Source: a virus
Length of the DNA: 35,234 bases
IMG/VR virus record: IMGVR_UViG_3300017767_000050
Location: 1-35,234 of that record
Strand: one strand, 5' to 3'
Position numbers and translations under genes: made by a program. Of the stretch, positions 1 through 7,584 are shown one piece after another (the stretch's first letter is position 1; every line of letters starts with the position of its first letter). The notes beneath the pieces are model-generated. The model was not told where the DNA came from. It searched no databases and saw only the letters and a program-made list of their open reading frames with translations.

Positions 1-185
1 CTGTAACGATAAAGACCTGCATCGTACCCAGTACTTGCAGTCCGAACCAACACAACATCACCAGTAGATGGACTACCAGGCAAAGCAGCGTAGTTTGCTG
101 CCTCAGCCTTAAAGTTTGGCATAGTTTGTACATCAGTTATTGCCTGATCTACCTCTGTCCCCTGAAAATTTGATTCGTATGACAT
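1..185 (-). CDS. small virion-associated protein, N-terminal part (runs off left edge)
   Basis: The frame starts at 185 with MSYESNFQGTEVDQ and stays open to base 1. Its ATG overlaps the stop of the upstream gene as TAATG, typical of coupled phage genes. The visible part ends in a Gly/Ser/Tyr-rich stretch (SPSTGDVVLVRTASTGYDAG) of the kind found in small tail and capsid accessory proteins. No family recognised. If the two ends of the window are joined, the frame continues into base 35234 and stops after five more codons (WFATT), giving a protein of about 67 residues. That join is inferred. Confidence 0.6.
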   Translation of the reverse strand, partial: MSYESNFQGTEVDQAITDVQTMPNFKAEAANYAALPGSPSTGDVVLVRTASTGYDAGLYRY

Positions 186-373
186 TATGATTGCCTAACT
201 TTAAATATTAAGTGTCCCCCAGAGCCATCAGAAACAGTGTAGTTTTGAAAGCCACCAGCACCATTATTAACAGTATAGTTCTCAAATGCTGTTGGCCCAG
301 TTGTGCCTATCCTAGCTCCTACGCGACCCGCCCGTAAGAACTCAAGAATATTTTTAAGTCCTACGTTTCTCAT
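185..373 (-). CDS. small Gly-rich structural-type protein, 62 aa
   Basis: A short basic N-terminus (MRNVGLKNILEFLRAGRVGAR) is followed by a Gly/Asn/Tyr-rich beta-type segment containing two similar units (ENYTVNNGAGG and QNYTVSDGSGG). It lies 5 bases after the preceding gene and overlaps the next start by one base, so it belongs to the late operon. The family is unknown. The repeated beta motif suggests a virion surface or tail accessory role; that is inference only. Confidence 0.6.
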   Translation of the reverse strand: MRNVGLKNILEFLRAGRVGARIGTTGPTAFENYTVNNGAGGFQNYTVSDGSGGHLIFKVRQS

Positions 374-378
374 CAGGA

Positions 379-693
379 CTAATCTACGAACTCGGTGCTT
401 TGAATTACTGAAGCTCCACCAGATCCAAGAAACTTGGCTCCTTTAGCGGCGTTCTTACTTAGTACAATAAGTCCTTGTTCTTTTACAAGCAAATGACCAT
501 TGCTTGCTCCAGGAGCTGACCCATCAAATGTAACAATTACATTGTTGTCTTGGACATCAATTACTACATAATCAGTGTCAATGTGAAAAGCAGAAAAAGC
601 AACTCCTGATCCCGAGTTTGCTGCTGATAGGTTTTGTGGAGATCCATTAGGGTTTACGTTCCCAATGTATAAGTTGGATGTTCTTGAGTTCAT
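379..693 (-). CDS. probable small virion protein, 104 aa
   Basis: A beta-rich, low-Cys protein beginning MNSRTSNLYIGNVNPNG, with alternating hydrophobic and polar stretches (VVIDVQDNNVIVTFDGS) and Gly/Ser linkers. It directly abuts the stop of the adaptor gene (start at 693, previous stop at 694-696), indicating co-translation with the head-tail joining genes. Not recognised as a named family. A tail or capsid accessory role is inferred from context. Confidence 0.65.
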   Translation of the reverse strand: MNSRTSNLYIGNVNPNGSPQNLSAANSGSGVAFSAFHIDTDYVVIDVQDNNVIVTFDGSAPGASNGHLLVKEQGLIVLSKNAAKGAKFLGSGGASVIQSTEFVD

Positions 694-1617
694 TTATCGT
701 GACTGTCTGTTTAGATGTGTGTTAATTCTTGTGTTAAGTGCGTTAATGTTTGCTACCGACTCGGCTTTTTCTAATTCTGTATCTAAGTAAGATTTAGCTA
801 TTTTTTCTTCTGTCATGGCTTTTTCTAATTGCCCATCCATTCTCAAAAAATCTGCATATGTAGCATGTCCCATAAAATAAAAAAACTCAATTGGAACAAG
901 ATTAGTTCCCAAAGATCCGTCATAATCTAACGTAGTTAACTCGGTTAAAAGTTTTTTATATGTCACATATACAGTAGTAGTATCTGTGGGAACTAAGTTT
1001 TCAACATGAGCACCGTCTGCATCTGCAAAAAAATCAAATTCTATTGTTGAGTTTCGAAGAAATGGTTGAAGTCTGTGAATCCTAGTGAAATGAGCTATTT
1101 CCCCTAGGTCTCTTACGCTAGGAGCAGGGGAAGTTCCATTAGAAACTGTCCACCCAGTCTCGGATATTGTGGGAGATGCCGCAGTAGCAGTGTTGCCTGA
1201 ATCAGCGTTTGCGTATTGCACTGCACCCCCAGAGCTAGGAGCCCCAGCAATTATGTTCCAAGTAGTGCCTGAATTATAAATTATGCTGTATAAAGCAGTA
1301 GTTCCGTCAGTATCGTACAAAGTGTAGGCTCTAGCCGATGCTTGCGTGCCATTTGCCACATAAAGTCCATTTATTGCAGTTGTACCAGCGTTAAACACCC
1401 ACCGACTGTCCTCTGTATAAGAAATTACACTAGAGGTTATAGTTCGAGGTTCACCAACCGCCATGTACCTAGGCCAAATATCTGATGTTTGATATGCTTC
1501 GTAAAATCTACGATTAGCCATACTAAGCAAAAAATCACGCTCAGTAGATGTAAAATTGTCTGTTCCTGCTAGCGCAGAAATTAAATCGTATAAAGATTTA
1601 TTAGTCTTAAATTGCAT
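694..1617 (-). CDS. head-tail adaptor (gp11/tail-tubular-A-like) with an inserted beta domain
   Basis: Both ends resemble short-tail phage head-tail adaptors. Residues 1-60 form a helical region (ERDFLLSMANRRFYEAYQ, SDIWPRY). Residues 170-307 carry the FTRIHRLQPFLR segment, a YVTYKKL strand and a long C-terminal helix (MTEEKIAKSYLDTELEKAES). Residues about 75-168 are unlike the flanks: Gly/Ser/Thr/Tyr-rich beta strands that look like an inserted decoration or lectin-like domain. The gene overlaps the previous one by 11 bases and follows portal, scaffold and capsid, the usual place for adaptors. Function is inferred from position and pattern; the insert is seen directly. Confidence 0.65.
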   Translation of the reverse strand: MQFKTNKSLYDLISALAGTDNFTSTERDFLLSMANRRFYEAYQTSDIWPRYMAVGEPRTITSSVISYTEDSRWVFNAGTTAINGLYVANGTQASARAYTLYDTDGTTALYSIIYNSGTTWNIIAGAPSSGGAVQYANADSGNTATAASPTISETGWTVSNGTSPAPSVRDLGEIAHFTRIHRLQPFLRNSTIEFDFFADADGAHVENLVPTDTTTVYVTYKKLLTELTTLDYDGSLGTNLVPIEFFYFMGHATYADFLRMDGQLEKAMTEEKIAKSYLDTELEKAESVANINALNTRINTHLNRQSR

Positions 1618-1912
1618 TAGGAGAAAGATGCGGAAATCTTTTTTGGTAATCTTTTAAAAACTCCGTACTGTGTACTTCTTCGTGCCCGTATTTTTGTATT
1701 AACCGAAAAAATGTTCTAGAGTCAAAGCTAGCAATTGGGCGACCCAAAACAGGATGCTCAACTCCTACGTTTCCCTTTGCTTCTTTAGCAACAGCAGCTT
1801 CTCTAGCGTCTTCGGTTTCACGTTCTAGTTTAAATCCGTTTTTAATCTCACGCATAAATGCACGATTAACCTCACCGTCACTATACTTAGGTACTGATGT
1901 AATAATATTCAT
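1607..1912 (-). CDS. unknown late protein, 101 aa
   Basis: The start at 1912 (MNIITSVPKYSDGEVNRAF) is preferred over an in-frame upstream one because its ATG overlaps the previous stop as ATGA. The protein is hydrophilic and charged, with a helical centre (ERETEDAREAAVAKEAKG) and a C-terminus rich in Phe, Lys and His. It sits between the capsid group and the adaptor and overlaps the adaptor start. No family recognised; probably a small head-completion or accessory protein. Confidence 0.65.
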   Translation of the reverse strand: MNIITSVPKYSDGEVNRAFMREIKNGFKLERETEDAREAAVAKEAKGNVGVEHPVLGRPIASFDSRTFFRLIQKYGHEEVHSTEFLKDYQKRFPHLSPNAI

Positions 1913-2070
1913 TTCTTTTTTAAAAACAAACAACTTTTAAAAAACCTATGAAGATTTTTTGCTAAAAAAATAAACGATTTTTCTTCTGCATCGGATACCC
2001 CTAGGGGGTAATATCTACTGCAAGATAACTTGACGTCGCAGTTTAATCCTTGGCATTTAATAATATTCAT
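1909..2070 (-). CDS. small Cys-rich protein, 53 aa
   Basis: It begins MNIIKCQGLNCDVKLSCSRYY, giving a CxxxxC...C pattern that could bind a metal, then a positively charged C-terminus ending LFLKKK. The start at 2070 lies just after a terminator hairpin; a longer upstream start would have to read through that hairpin. Its stop overlaps the next ATG (ATGA), which supports translation. No Shine-Dalgarno is visible. Function unknown. Confidence 0.55.
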   Translation of the reverse strand: MNIIKCQGLNCDVKLSCSRYYPLGVSDAEEKSFIFLAKNLHRFFKSCLFLKKK

Positions 2071-2077
2071 AATAAGA

Positions 2078-2109
2078 AAGGGGAGGCCAGCATCGGCCAA
2101 CCTCCCCTT
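2078..2109 (-). terminator. intrinsic terminator after the capsid genes
   Basis: A perfect 9-bp stem (AAGGGGAGG with CCTCCCCTT) has a short inner CC/GG pairing. On the minus strand it is followed by TTTCTTATT. It lies 21 bases past the stop of the 155-aa virion gene. It probably attenuates transcription after the highly expressed capsid genes, with some readthrough to the adaptor genes. Confidence 0.75.
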
Positions 2110-2129
2110 GAATTAATGGTTTGATAAAC

Positions 2130-2597
2130 TTACACAAACTTGCTGGGATCTAATATCTTCAGACCAATGAAAAGCTTGCCAGCCGTGAGGCTAGCGTGAG
2201 TTCCATTGATTTCTGCAATGATATCAGTATCTGACTGAACAAGACTTATTGGAAGTGCGCCACCAGCAATGGTGGTGTTTCCAGCAGACTGAACAAAAGA
2301 TTCACCTGTGTTTGCAACTGGAGCAGACATGCCGTCTACATCAAGTGCATTGATGAATTCATCTGGATCGCCAGCGGTTGTTCCGACATCAAGAGTGATG
2401 TCAGTAGCACCCGTAAATGCTTCTGCCTCATAAGCAACAGCGTAAACTACTCCACCTCCAGCGGGGATGGTAGCAAGTTTTACTTGGTTTGCAGCTCCAA
2501 TAGTGGACAAAAATCCGCTCTTTTGGAGATCATTGTAGGTGATGGTTGCGTAATGAGTGAAATCACCATTAGCTTCATTTACTGTAGGAATAGCCAT
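2130..2597 (-). CDS. probable capsid decoration / minor head protein, 155 aa
   Basis: Located directly downstream of the major capsid gene and before a strong terminator, so co-expressed with capsid. The sequence is Ala/Gly/Thr-rich and beta-type (MAIPTVNEANGDFTHY..., then VKLATIPAGGGVVYAVAYEA and DITLDVGTTAG), typical of small head-decoration or cement proteins. A clear Shine-Dalgarno (AGGAGA, 2607-2612) lies 9 bases before the ATG, stronger than at most other starts here, consistent with high expression. No specific family is certain. Confidence 0.7.
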   Translation of the reverse strand: MAIPTVNEANGDFTHYATITYNDLQKSGFLSTIGAANQVKLATIPAGGGVVYAVAYEAEAFTGATDITLDVGTTAGDPDEFINALDVDGMSAPVANTGESFVQSAGNTTIAGGALPISLVQSDTDIIAEINGTHASLTAGKLFIGLKILDPSKFV

Positions 2598-2617
2598 AAT
2601 ATATTATCTCCTATGTT

Positions 2618-3610
2618 TTAGCTTAGAGCTGTAATTTTGCCAAAAGCACCTGGGTGCTTTACGCAAAGAGTGAGGGTTGCGTCAACTATTCCGCGTTCAC
2701 CACCGCCAAGATTTGGCAAGCGAGTAGAACCAGTTGGAATAAGCTCTGCAACGGACATGTACTCGGGTTGCATCAAGTATCCAGTATCCTTGTTGGTCGT
2801 ATCAGGAGCACAATCAGGATTCATGTTTACAATCGAAACAACTCCGTGATCTGACTGATAAAGCTCAACACTGAGTTTAATCTGGGCAGATTCGCCGCTG
2901 TAGTTTACGTTGCGGATAGAAGTTCCGGCAGCATCACCATCTGGATCAAGGCGAGCAAAATCGCTAATAACACGACGTAGAGCCGTATCGGCAACTAGCG
3001 TCAAGTTGTTTGATCCACCATTTACGCGGTAAATGGAAGTAATGAGGTTGTTAAGTACCGTTTCAGTAAACGTTCCAGCAGCGTGAATGGAAGCCGCAGG
3101 AGTGCGGAAATCAGCTGGAACGTCAGACGGTCCAGAAGAATCAATCCAGTCACCCAAGCCACGAAGCTTGTAAACTGTTCCAGCACCATCTTCGGCACTG
3201 CGGTCATTAGTAGAGCAAATAGTAGCTTCGATGTCTCTCTTAAGCTCTCGAAGTGCCTTTGCTTCTGCTTGAGCAGTCTTTGCTGGACCTACGGATTCAA
3301 CTGCGTCTTGAAGATCTGAGACCATGTAGTCTCTGCGAAACTTCTGAACGTAGTTGCCGAGGCGAGCACGACCACTAAATTTATCCGAAAATGCAGTAAC
3401 GTCAGCACCTTCAGCGGTTCCTGCCGTGCTAGGAGCGTCGAGTGAATCAACGGTCCATTCTACAAATGTTGCGTTTGCCTGCGATTTAGAAGCAGACGAA
3501 AGGACTGGAGTTTCTTCGGGGGCCAAGATAGTCAAAATATCTGATAGGTCCTCACGATTAGAAACCGCCGCTCCTGGGTTTGTTGTATCGTATGTTGGTG
3601 AAAAAGCCAT
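2618..3610 (-). CDS. major capsid protein, SU10/DUF5309 type
   Basis: The 330-aa protein has the layout of the SU10-like (DUF5309) capsid family. An N-terminal block (NREDLSDILTILAPEETPVLSS) is followed by the E-W-x-x-D block (ATFVEWTVDSLDAP) and a YVQKFRRDYMVSD region. Near the C-terminus is the family's K-H-P-G/K-A-F/H-G-K-I ending (LCVKHPGAFGKI). It assembles the icosahedral head on the scaffold encoded immediately upstream. Neighbours (scaffold before, decoration protein after) agree. Confidence 0.9.
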   Translation of the reverse strand: MAFSPTYDTTNPGAAVSNREDLSDILTILAPEETPVLSSASKSQANATFVEWTVDSLDAPSTAGTAEGADVTAFSDKFSGRARLGNYVQKFRRDYMVSDLQDAVESVGPAKTAQAEAKALRELKRDIEATICSTNDRSAEDGAGTVYKLRGLGDWIDSSGPSDVPADFRTPAASIHAAGTFTETVLNNLITSIYRVNGGSNNLTLVADTALRRVISDFARLDPDGDAAGTSIRNVNYSGESAQIKLSVELYQSDHGVVSIVNMNPDCAPDTTNKDTGYLMQPEYMSVAELIPTGSTRLPNLGGGERGIVDATLTLCVKHPGAFGKITALS

Positions 3611-3633
3611 TATATTGTTTAGCTAAGTTTAAG

Positions 3634-4671
3634 TTATGCTAGCCTTGATGCTAGCTGTTTGGTTCTCATTTGAATAAAATCATCATTAGTTCCGCTAGAT
3701 TTGAATCTCGCTCCTAGGTCTTTTATGGCCTTAGAGGATCTGCTCTCTTGTTTTTCAGACTTGGCTAAAGTGGTTAGTGGACTAGGAGGATTGATCTTTG
3801 CTTTTTTAACAGGATCTTTTATTACCTTCCTATTGTACATGCTGTCTGCGGCATGAGCTAGAATGTATGGCATTCGAGCGCCGATCTTTGGTGAGCTTTT
3901 ATAAAACTTTTGAAGATCTGGGTGCCCAGCAATTTCCATAAAACGCTTTCTCATTGTTTCATCACCTCCATCTTTAAGCCAATCAAACTCTTCAATTGCT
4001 TTGCGACCAAAGTCTGATTTAACTTTAGACGCATGTTCTAGCGTTTGAATTTTTTTTAATTGGCTAGGAAGAAATGAATCTCTAGACTTGCGAGCATTTT
4101 TTAAAGCCGAGCGAACCTCAGCCTTTGTCATGCTTTTGCCTTCTACCTCTGCTACTTCTGCATTGGGTCCATAGTCGTCGGACTCAAAAAGGATGTCTTC
4201 GGCCCACTCGATAACTTCATTTATCTCATTTGCCTTTTCCTGTAATGTATTAATATCGTTGATGTCGCTAAAAGGATTGTTTTTAACATCCTCTTTGGGA
4301 CTTAACGGATTATTCTTAAGGGAATCCTCTAATTGTGCAAGTCGCTCTTCAGCTCCCTTGGCTCGCTTAGTCAGTTCGCCAAAACGGTCTACTGCTCTGC
4401 TACCAAGTGCCTTAGATAACTCCTTGATTTCGTCCTCGGACATTTCATCCAAGTTGAACTGTGAAAGAACATCTGGTGTTTCAGCTGCGGGAGCCTCTTC
4501 ACCTGATTCTGGAATTTCCTCAGACTCTTCCTCTTCCGCCGGTTCTACGACTTCTGAATCTACCCGAGATTGTTCCAAGCGTTGGATTGCAAAATCCTCT
4601 GCTGATATATTAGTTTTTTCCGCAAGATTTGGTTCAGCCTCTGCTGGGGCTTCGATGATTTCTTCTGACAT
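3634..4671 (-). CDS. capsid scaffolding protein
   Basis: A 345-aa, strongly charged, helix-rich protein. Its acidic N-terminus contains Glu-rich runs (EPAEEEESEEIPESGEEAP), the middle is coiled-coil-like (ELTKRAKGAEERLAQLEDSLK), and the C-terminus is basic (KKAKINPPSPL... SSKAIKDLGARF), as in scaffolding proteins whose basic end binds capsid subunits. It lies between portal and capsid genes. The start at 4671 (MSEEIIEAP) is preferred over 4686 because a GGAG sits 7 bases upstream of it. Confidence 0.8.
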   Translation of the reverse strand: MSEEIIEAPAEAEPNLAEKTNISAEDFAIQRLEQSRVDSEVVEPAEEEESEEIPESGEEAPAAETPDVLSQFNLDEMSEDEIKELSKALGSRAVDRFGELTKRAKGAEERLAQLEDSLKNNPLSPKEDVKNNPFSDINDINTLQEKANEINEVIEWAEDILFESDDYGPNAEVAEVEGKSMTKAEVRSALKNARKSRDSFLPSQLKKIQTLEHASKVKSDFGRKAIEEFDWLKDGGDETMRKRFMEIAGHPDLQKFYKSSPKIGARMPYILAHAADSMYNRKVIKDPVKKAKINPPSPLTTLAKSEKQESRSSKAIKDLGARFKSSGTNDDFIQMRTKQLASRLA

Positions 4672-4727
4672 AATTACTCCACTCATTTACGCCGAGCGAC
4701 GGCTGAGTTGAAGTATAGCACATGTTT

Positions 4728-4949
4728 TTATTGAAGTATTTCTTTCCAGCGAAATCTTACTGATTCCCAGTTTCCTAGGTCTAGAGCATCATCTATTGCT
4801 ATAATTTGACCACTAATTTGCTGAAGTCTTTCAGTTCCGGAATTACGCATTTCTTGTATGCAATCTTCTTTAATCAAATTTAATTGATTCAGATACAGGG
4901 CAAAGTGTTCGTTATGGCCCAGTATTTCTATTTCTTTGTCAGCAAGCAT
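4728..4949 (-). CDS. small protein between portal and scaffold, 73 aa
   Basis: Mostly alpha-helical and polar (MLADKEIEILGHNEHFALYL... ERLQQISGQIIAIDDALD). Its start overlaps the portal stop as TAATG, so it is translationally coupled to the portal. A small head-assembly or scaffold helper is plausible from position, but the family is not recognised. Confidence 0.65.
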   Translation of the reverse strand: MLADKEIEILGHNEHFALYLNQLNLIKEDCIQEMRNSGTERLQQISGQIIAIDDALDLGNWESVRFRWKEILQ

Positions 4950-7021
4950 TATCGCATTCCTTGGGTTTGGGCTCCACCCATTGTAGCTGGAGGAGTACCA
5001 ATTTTTCCTATTTGGGCATTTTGAGCTTGCTGCATCGCAAACTGATATTGACCAGCATATTTTTGAAGCCTTTCAGCAAACTTTTGATCTTGCTGTAAAC
5101 GTTGAGCAACATCTTCCTGAGATGCGTATTGCTGGATAATTTGCATAGCTGCTTGAGCACCATTAGGACGTGCTGGCACTTCAATGCCTGCATAAATTTT
5201 CGATAAATCATCAGTAATATTTTTTAGAAGTTTTTCTTGAGATTGTTGAGCTGGCTCCATAACCGAGTCAGACAAAACTGGATCAATGCTATTGGCAATT
5301 ACACCAAGAAGCTTATCCATATTAATCCTACCGTTTCGATCAAGTGACACCAAAGAAACTAATCTTTCTAGCTTTTTTTCTTGGGCTTCTGCATCTGAAT
5401 TCATTACGTCGTAGCTAATGGTTACGTCGTAATTTTCGTCAGGATCTCCTTTTTCAAAAGATTGAGGGTCTGGAATTCCAGTAGCTTGAAAAAATATTTT
5501 GTCTGGTCCAAATCTTTGAAAACAACGATAACACAACGCCATTACTTCTCCTGCATGTTGCAAAAATTTGTTTACTAAAAACTGTCTTCTGATTTGAGAA
5601 GAACTAGATGCTTCGTCTAAGCCAACTAATCTGTCAGCTTGCTGCATCATGGTGTTTTCCATTTCTAGTGAGCCATTGTCAAACCTTGGTACTGGACCAA
5701 ACTCAATGTCACCTGGTCGCCTTCTAGCCACCTTACGTCCTGGTCCCCAGTCCGTAGGTGCTTGCCCTACTGGATGAATTAACGGCGGAAGAGTGGCTAG
5801 AGAGTTGCGATCAATTCTAGAGTCTCTTTCAATTTTTATTTGATTTTGAATCCCCCTAAGCAAATCAGGAATTGTTAAAGTGTCGTACAACCTTTTACTG
5901 TCTTCAGACAGTTTAGATACTACGACTGGATAATTTTCGTAACCATTTAAAAGTTCAAATTTTGCATATCCAGGAGCACTCTCGTCTCCGCTAAACTCTC
6001 TGTGAAATACAGTGCAATAAATACCTTCAGATCCATCATCTGGATCAATAAGGCGTTGATAGCCATAAACAATTTCTACTAGCTCTTCAGCTTCATAGTT
6101 CATGTCTGTTAAAGAAATTGTTCGACGACCCTCTTGCTCCCTTTCTATGGAGTCAATGTTTACCCCACTATATTTTTCTATTACATAATCTACAAAGTCT
6201 TCGTCCCAGCCATCAGTTTTAACCTTAAGCCTAAGGTCTTGAGCTGACAGATAAGTGCGGTAAAACCCATAAGGGGCACGTTGAGGATCTGTTACATACG
6301 CTGGAAAAACCCAATCGCCGTCTGGTGCTAATGTTTTAACATCTGGAGCGTCAACTTGCCGTCGAACAATAGGAAGTTCTGCAAATCCGGTATCTCTTAG
6401 GCTTTTCATTGCCTTTCGAGCCCTTTTTTCGCTTACGTCTGAAAATGCTTGTTGCAATAAAGCTATAGCTGCTTCGTCGGACCCATTAGCAATTTGTTGT
6501 CCTAGCTGTGGGTTTAGGCGTGTTATTTCGTCAAGACCAAGACGTTGTAAAAAACTTCGATCTTCTCTCCTCCAGCCAACATAGGTTATAAGTATTCCTC
6601 GCTCCAACAAGTAATTAGCACCTAGCTCCATTTCTTTCATGAAACGAGGGATATACCCGCTGCTAACCATCCATTTTAAAAAATTAGAAACAATCTTTGA
6701 TTTTCCAATATCATTAACTTCGGTAGGAAACGCAACTATGTTTGAGGCCTGTAAGGCACTCATAAACATACTAACCAATCTAGTAATTCTCTCGTCAATT
6801 ACATGGCTTTCCATGTCGCTAGCCCCTTCCCAAGGAAAGGCGTCTGCTCCATGCTTTCTTAAATCCCTAGATTTTCCTGGCCACCAATTTCGCCTATCAT
6901 CGTATGCGTTGCGGCATAATTGGAAATAGGACTCTAGCTCTAGCGTAGATTGATCGTAGGCCTTTGCTAGAGCCCCAATGTCGGGTTTTTCCCCAACGTA
7001 TGTTAATGAATCATTGTGCAT
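4949..7021 (-). CDS. portal (head-tail connector) protein
   Basis: The 690-aa protein fits podovirus portals. An N-terminal region with FPWEGASDMESHVIDERI precedes a long alpha/beta wing with acidic strands, the central PLIHPVG...ARRRPGDIEFGP block, a helix rich in Met and Gln (NTMMQQADRLVGLDE), and a C-terminal Gln/Ala-rich barrel-like tail (KYAGQYQFAMQQAQNAQ). It would form the dodecameric ring through which DNA is packaged and ejected. The order TerS, TerL, two small genes, portal, scaffold, capsid is classic. Confidence 0.88.
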   Translation of the reverse strand: MHNDSLTYVGEKPDIGALAKAYDQSTLELESYFQLCRNAYDDRRNWWPGKSRDLRKHGADAFPWEGASDMESHVIDERITRLVSMFMSALQASNIVAFPTEVNDIGKSKIVSNFLKWMVSSGYIPRFMKEMELGANYLLERGILITYVGWRREDRSFLQRLGLDEITRLNPQLGQQIANGSDEAAIALLQQAFSDVSEKRARKAMKSLRDTGFAELPIVRRQVDAPDVKTLAPDGDWVFPAYVTDPQRAPYGFYRTYLSAQDLRLKVKTDGWDEDFVDYVIEKYSGVNIDSIEREQEGRRTISLTDMNYEAEELVEIVYGYQRLIDPDDGSEGIYCTVFHREFSGDESAPGYAKFELLNGYENYPVVVSKLSEDSKRLYDTLTIPDLLRGIQNQIKIERDSRIDRNSLATLPPLIHPVGQAPTDWGPGRKVARRRPGDIEFGPVPRFDNGSLEMENTMMQQADRLVGLDEASSSSQIRRQFLVNKFLQHAGEVMALCYRCFQRFGPDKIFFQATGIPDPQSFEKGDPDENYDVTISYDVMNSDAEAQEKKLERLVSLVSLDRNGRINMDKLLGVIANSIDPVLSDSVMEPAQQSQEKLLKNITDDLSKIYAGIEVPARPNGAQAAMQIIQQYASQEDVAQRLQQDQKFAERLQKYAGQYQFAMQQAQNAQIGKIGTPPATMGGAQTQGMR

Positions 7022-7250
7022 CTATTTTTTTTCTTTGTTTGATTTGCTGTATGAGGTCATACACATACTCCTTGTTAACGCCTATTCTATCACACAAATC
7101 AAGAGGAGCCATAGGAAGCATTTCTTTTCCCTTTGCTATTCTAATAAATATTTCCCAAGCAACAAATCTATCTATTTGTTCTTGAATCCAAATTTTGTTA
7201 TTGGTTATATCTGCCTGAGGGGACGTATCTAAAGCTTGATCCATTGACAT
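7011..7250 (-). CDS. small HTH-like protein upstream of portal, 79 aa
   Basis: Helical with a possible helix-turn-helix near the C-terminus (APLDLCDRIGVNKEYVYDLIQQIKQRKK). It overlaps the end of the preceding gene by about 50 bases and the portal start by 11 bases. The long overlap makes the exact start (7250 or 7244) uncertain. Its place inside the packaging cluster suggests a late role, perhaps packaging or regulation; function unknown. Confidence 0.55.
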   Translation of the reverse strand: MSMDQALDTSPQADITNNKIWIQEQIDRFVAWEIFIRIAKGKEMLPMAPLDLCDRIGVNKEYVYDLIQQIKQRKKIDAQ

Positions 7251-7584
7251 CTTTTATTTCTTCTATTGTTACTTTTTTACCCCTCATTTTATTGTAAAAT
7301 TTTCTTGGGACCGCAGTAGCAACTTTTCTAGCAGGATTAGGTATTATTACATACATATAATTAGGGTTGCGGCAATGACTGTGGACAACTCCTCTATGAT
7401 GCTTTGGAACCGCCTCAGGGACATCCATAGAGTCAATCAGTATTGCTTGTCCTTCTTCGTCGATCCAAGTGTTTTTACCCTTTCCTTTAGCCATGTCGCT
7501 ACAGAGCTTTTCCTCTTTTAGCTTCATTGCCTCTTCAAATGATATGTTTAATTTTTTTGCAATTTCAGTTAATCTAATTTTCAC
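7198..7584 (-). CDS. unknown packaging-cluster protein with IF2_N-like N-terminus, 128 aa
   Basis: The first 30 residues (MKIRLTEIAKKLNISFEEAMK) resemble the small helical domain at the N-terminus of translation factor IF-2 or a degenerate HTH. The rest contains VVHSHCRNPNYMYVIIP and a basic patch (MRGKKVTIEEIK). It follows TerL with no gap (stop of TerL at 7585-7587). A DNA- or RNA-contacting role is possible but not shown. Confidence 0.6.
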   Translation of the reverse strand: MKIRLTEIAKKLNISFEEAMKLKEEKLCSDMAKGKGKNTWIDEEGQAILIDSMDVPEAVPKHHRGVVHSHCRNPNYMYVIIPNPARKVATAVPRKFYNKMRGKKVTIEEIKDVNGSSFRYVPSGRYNQ

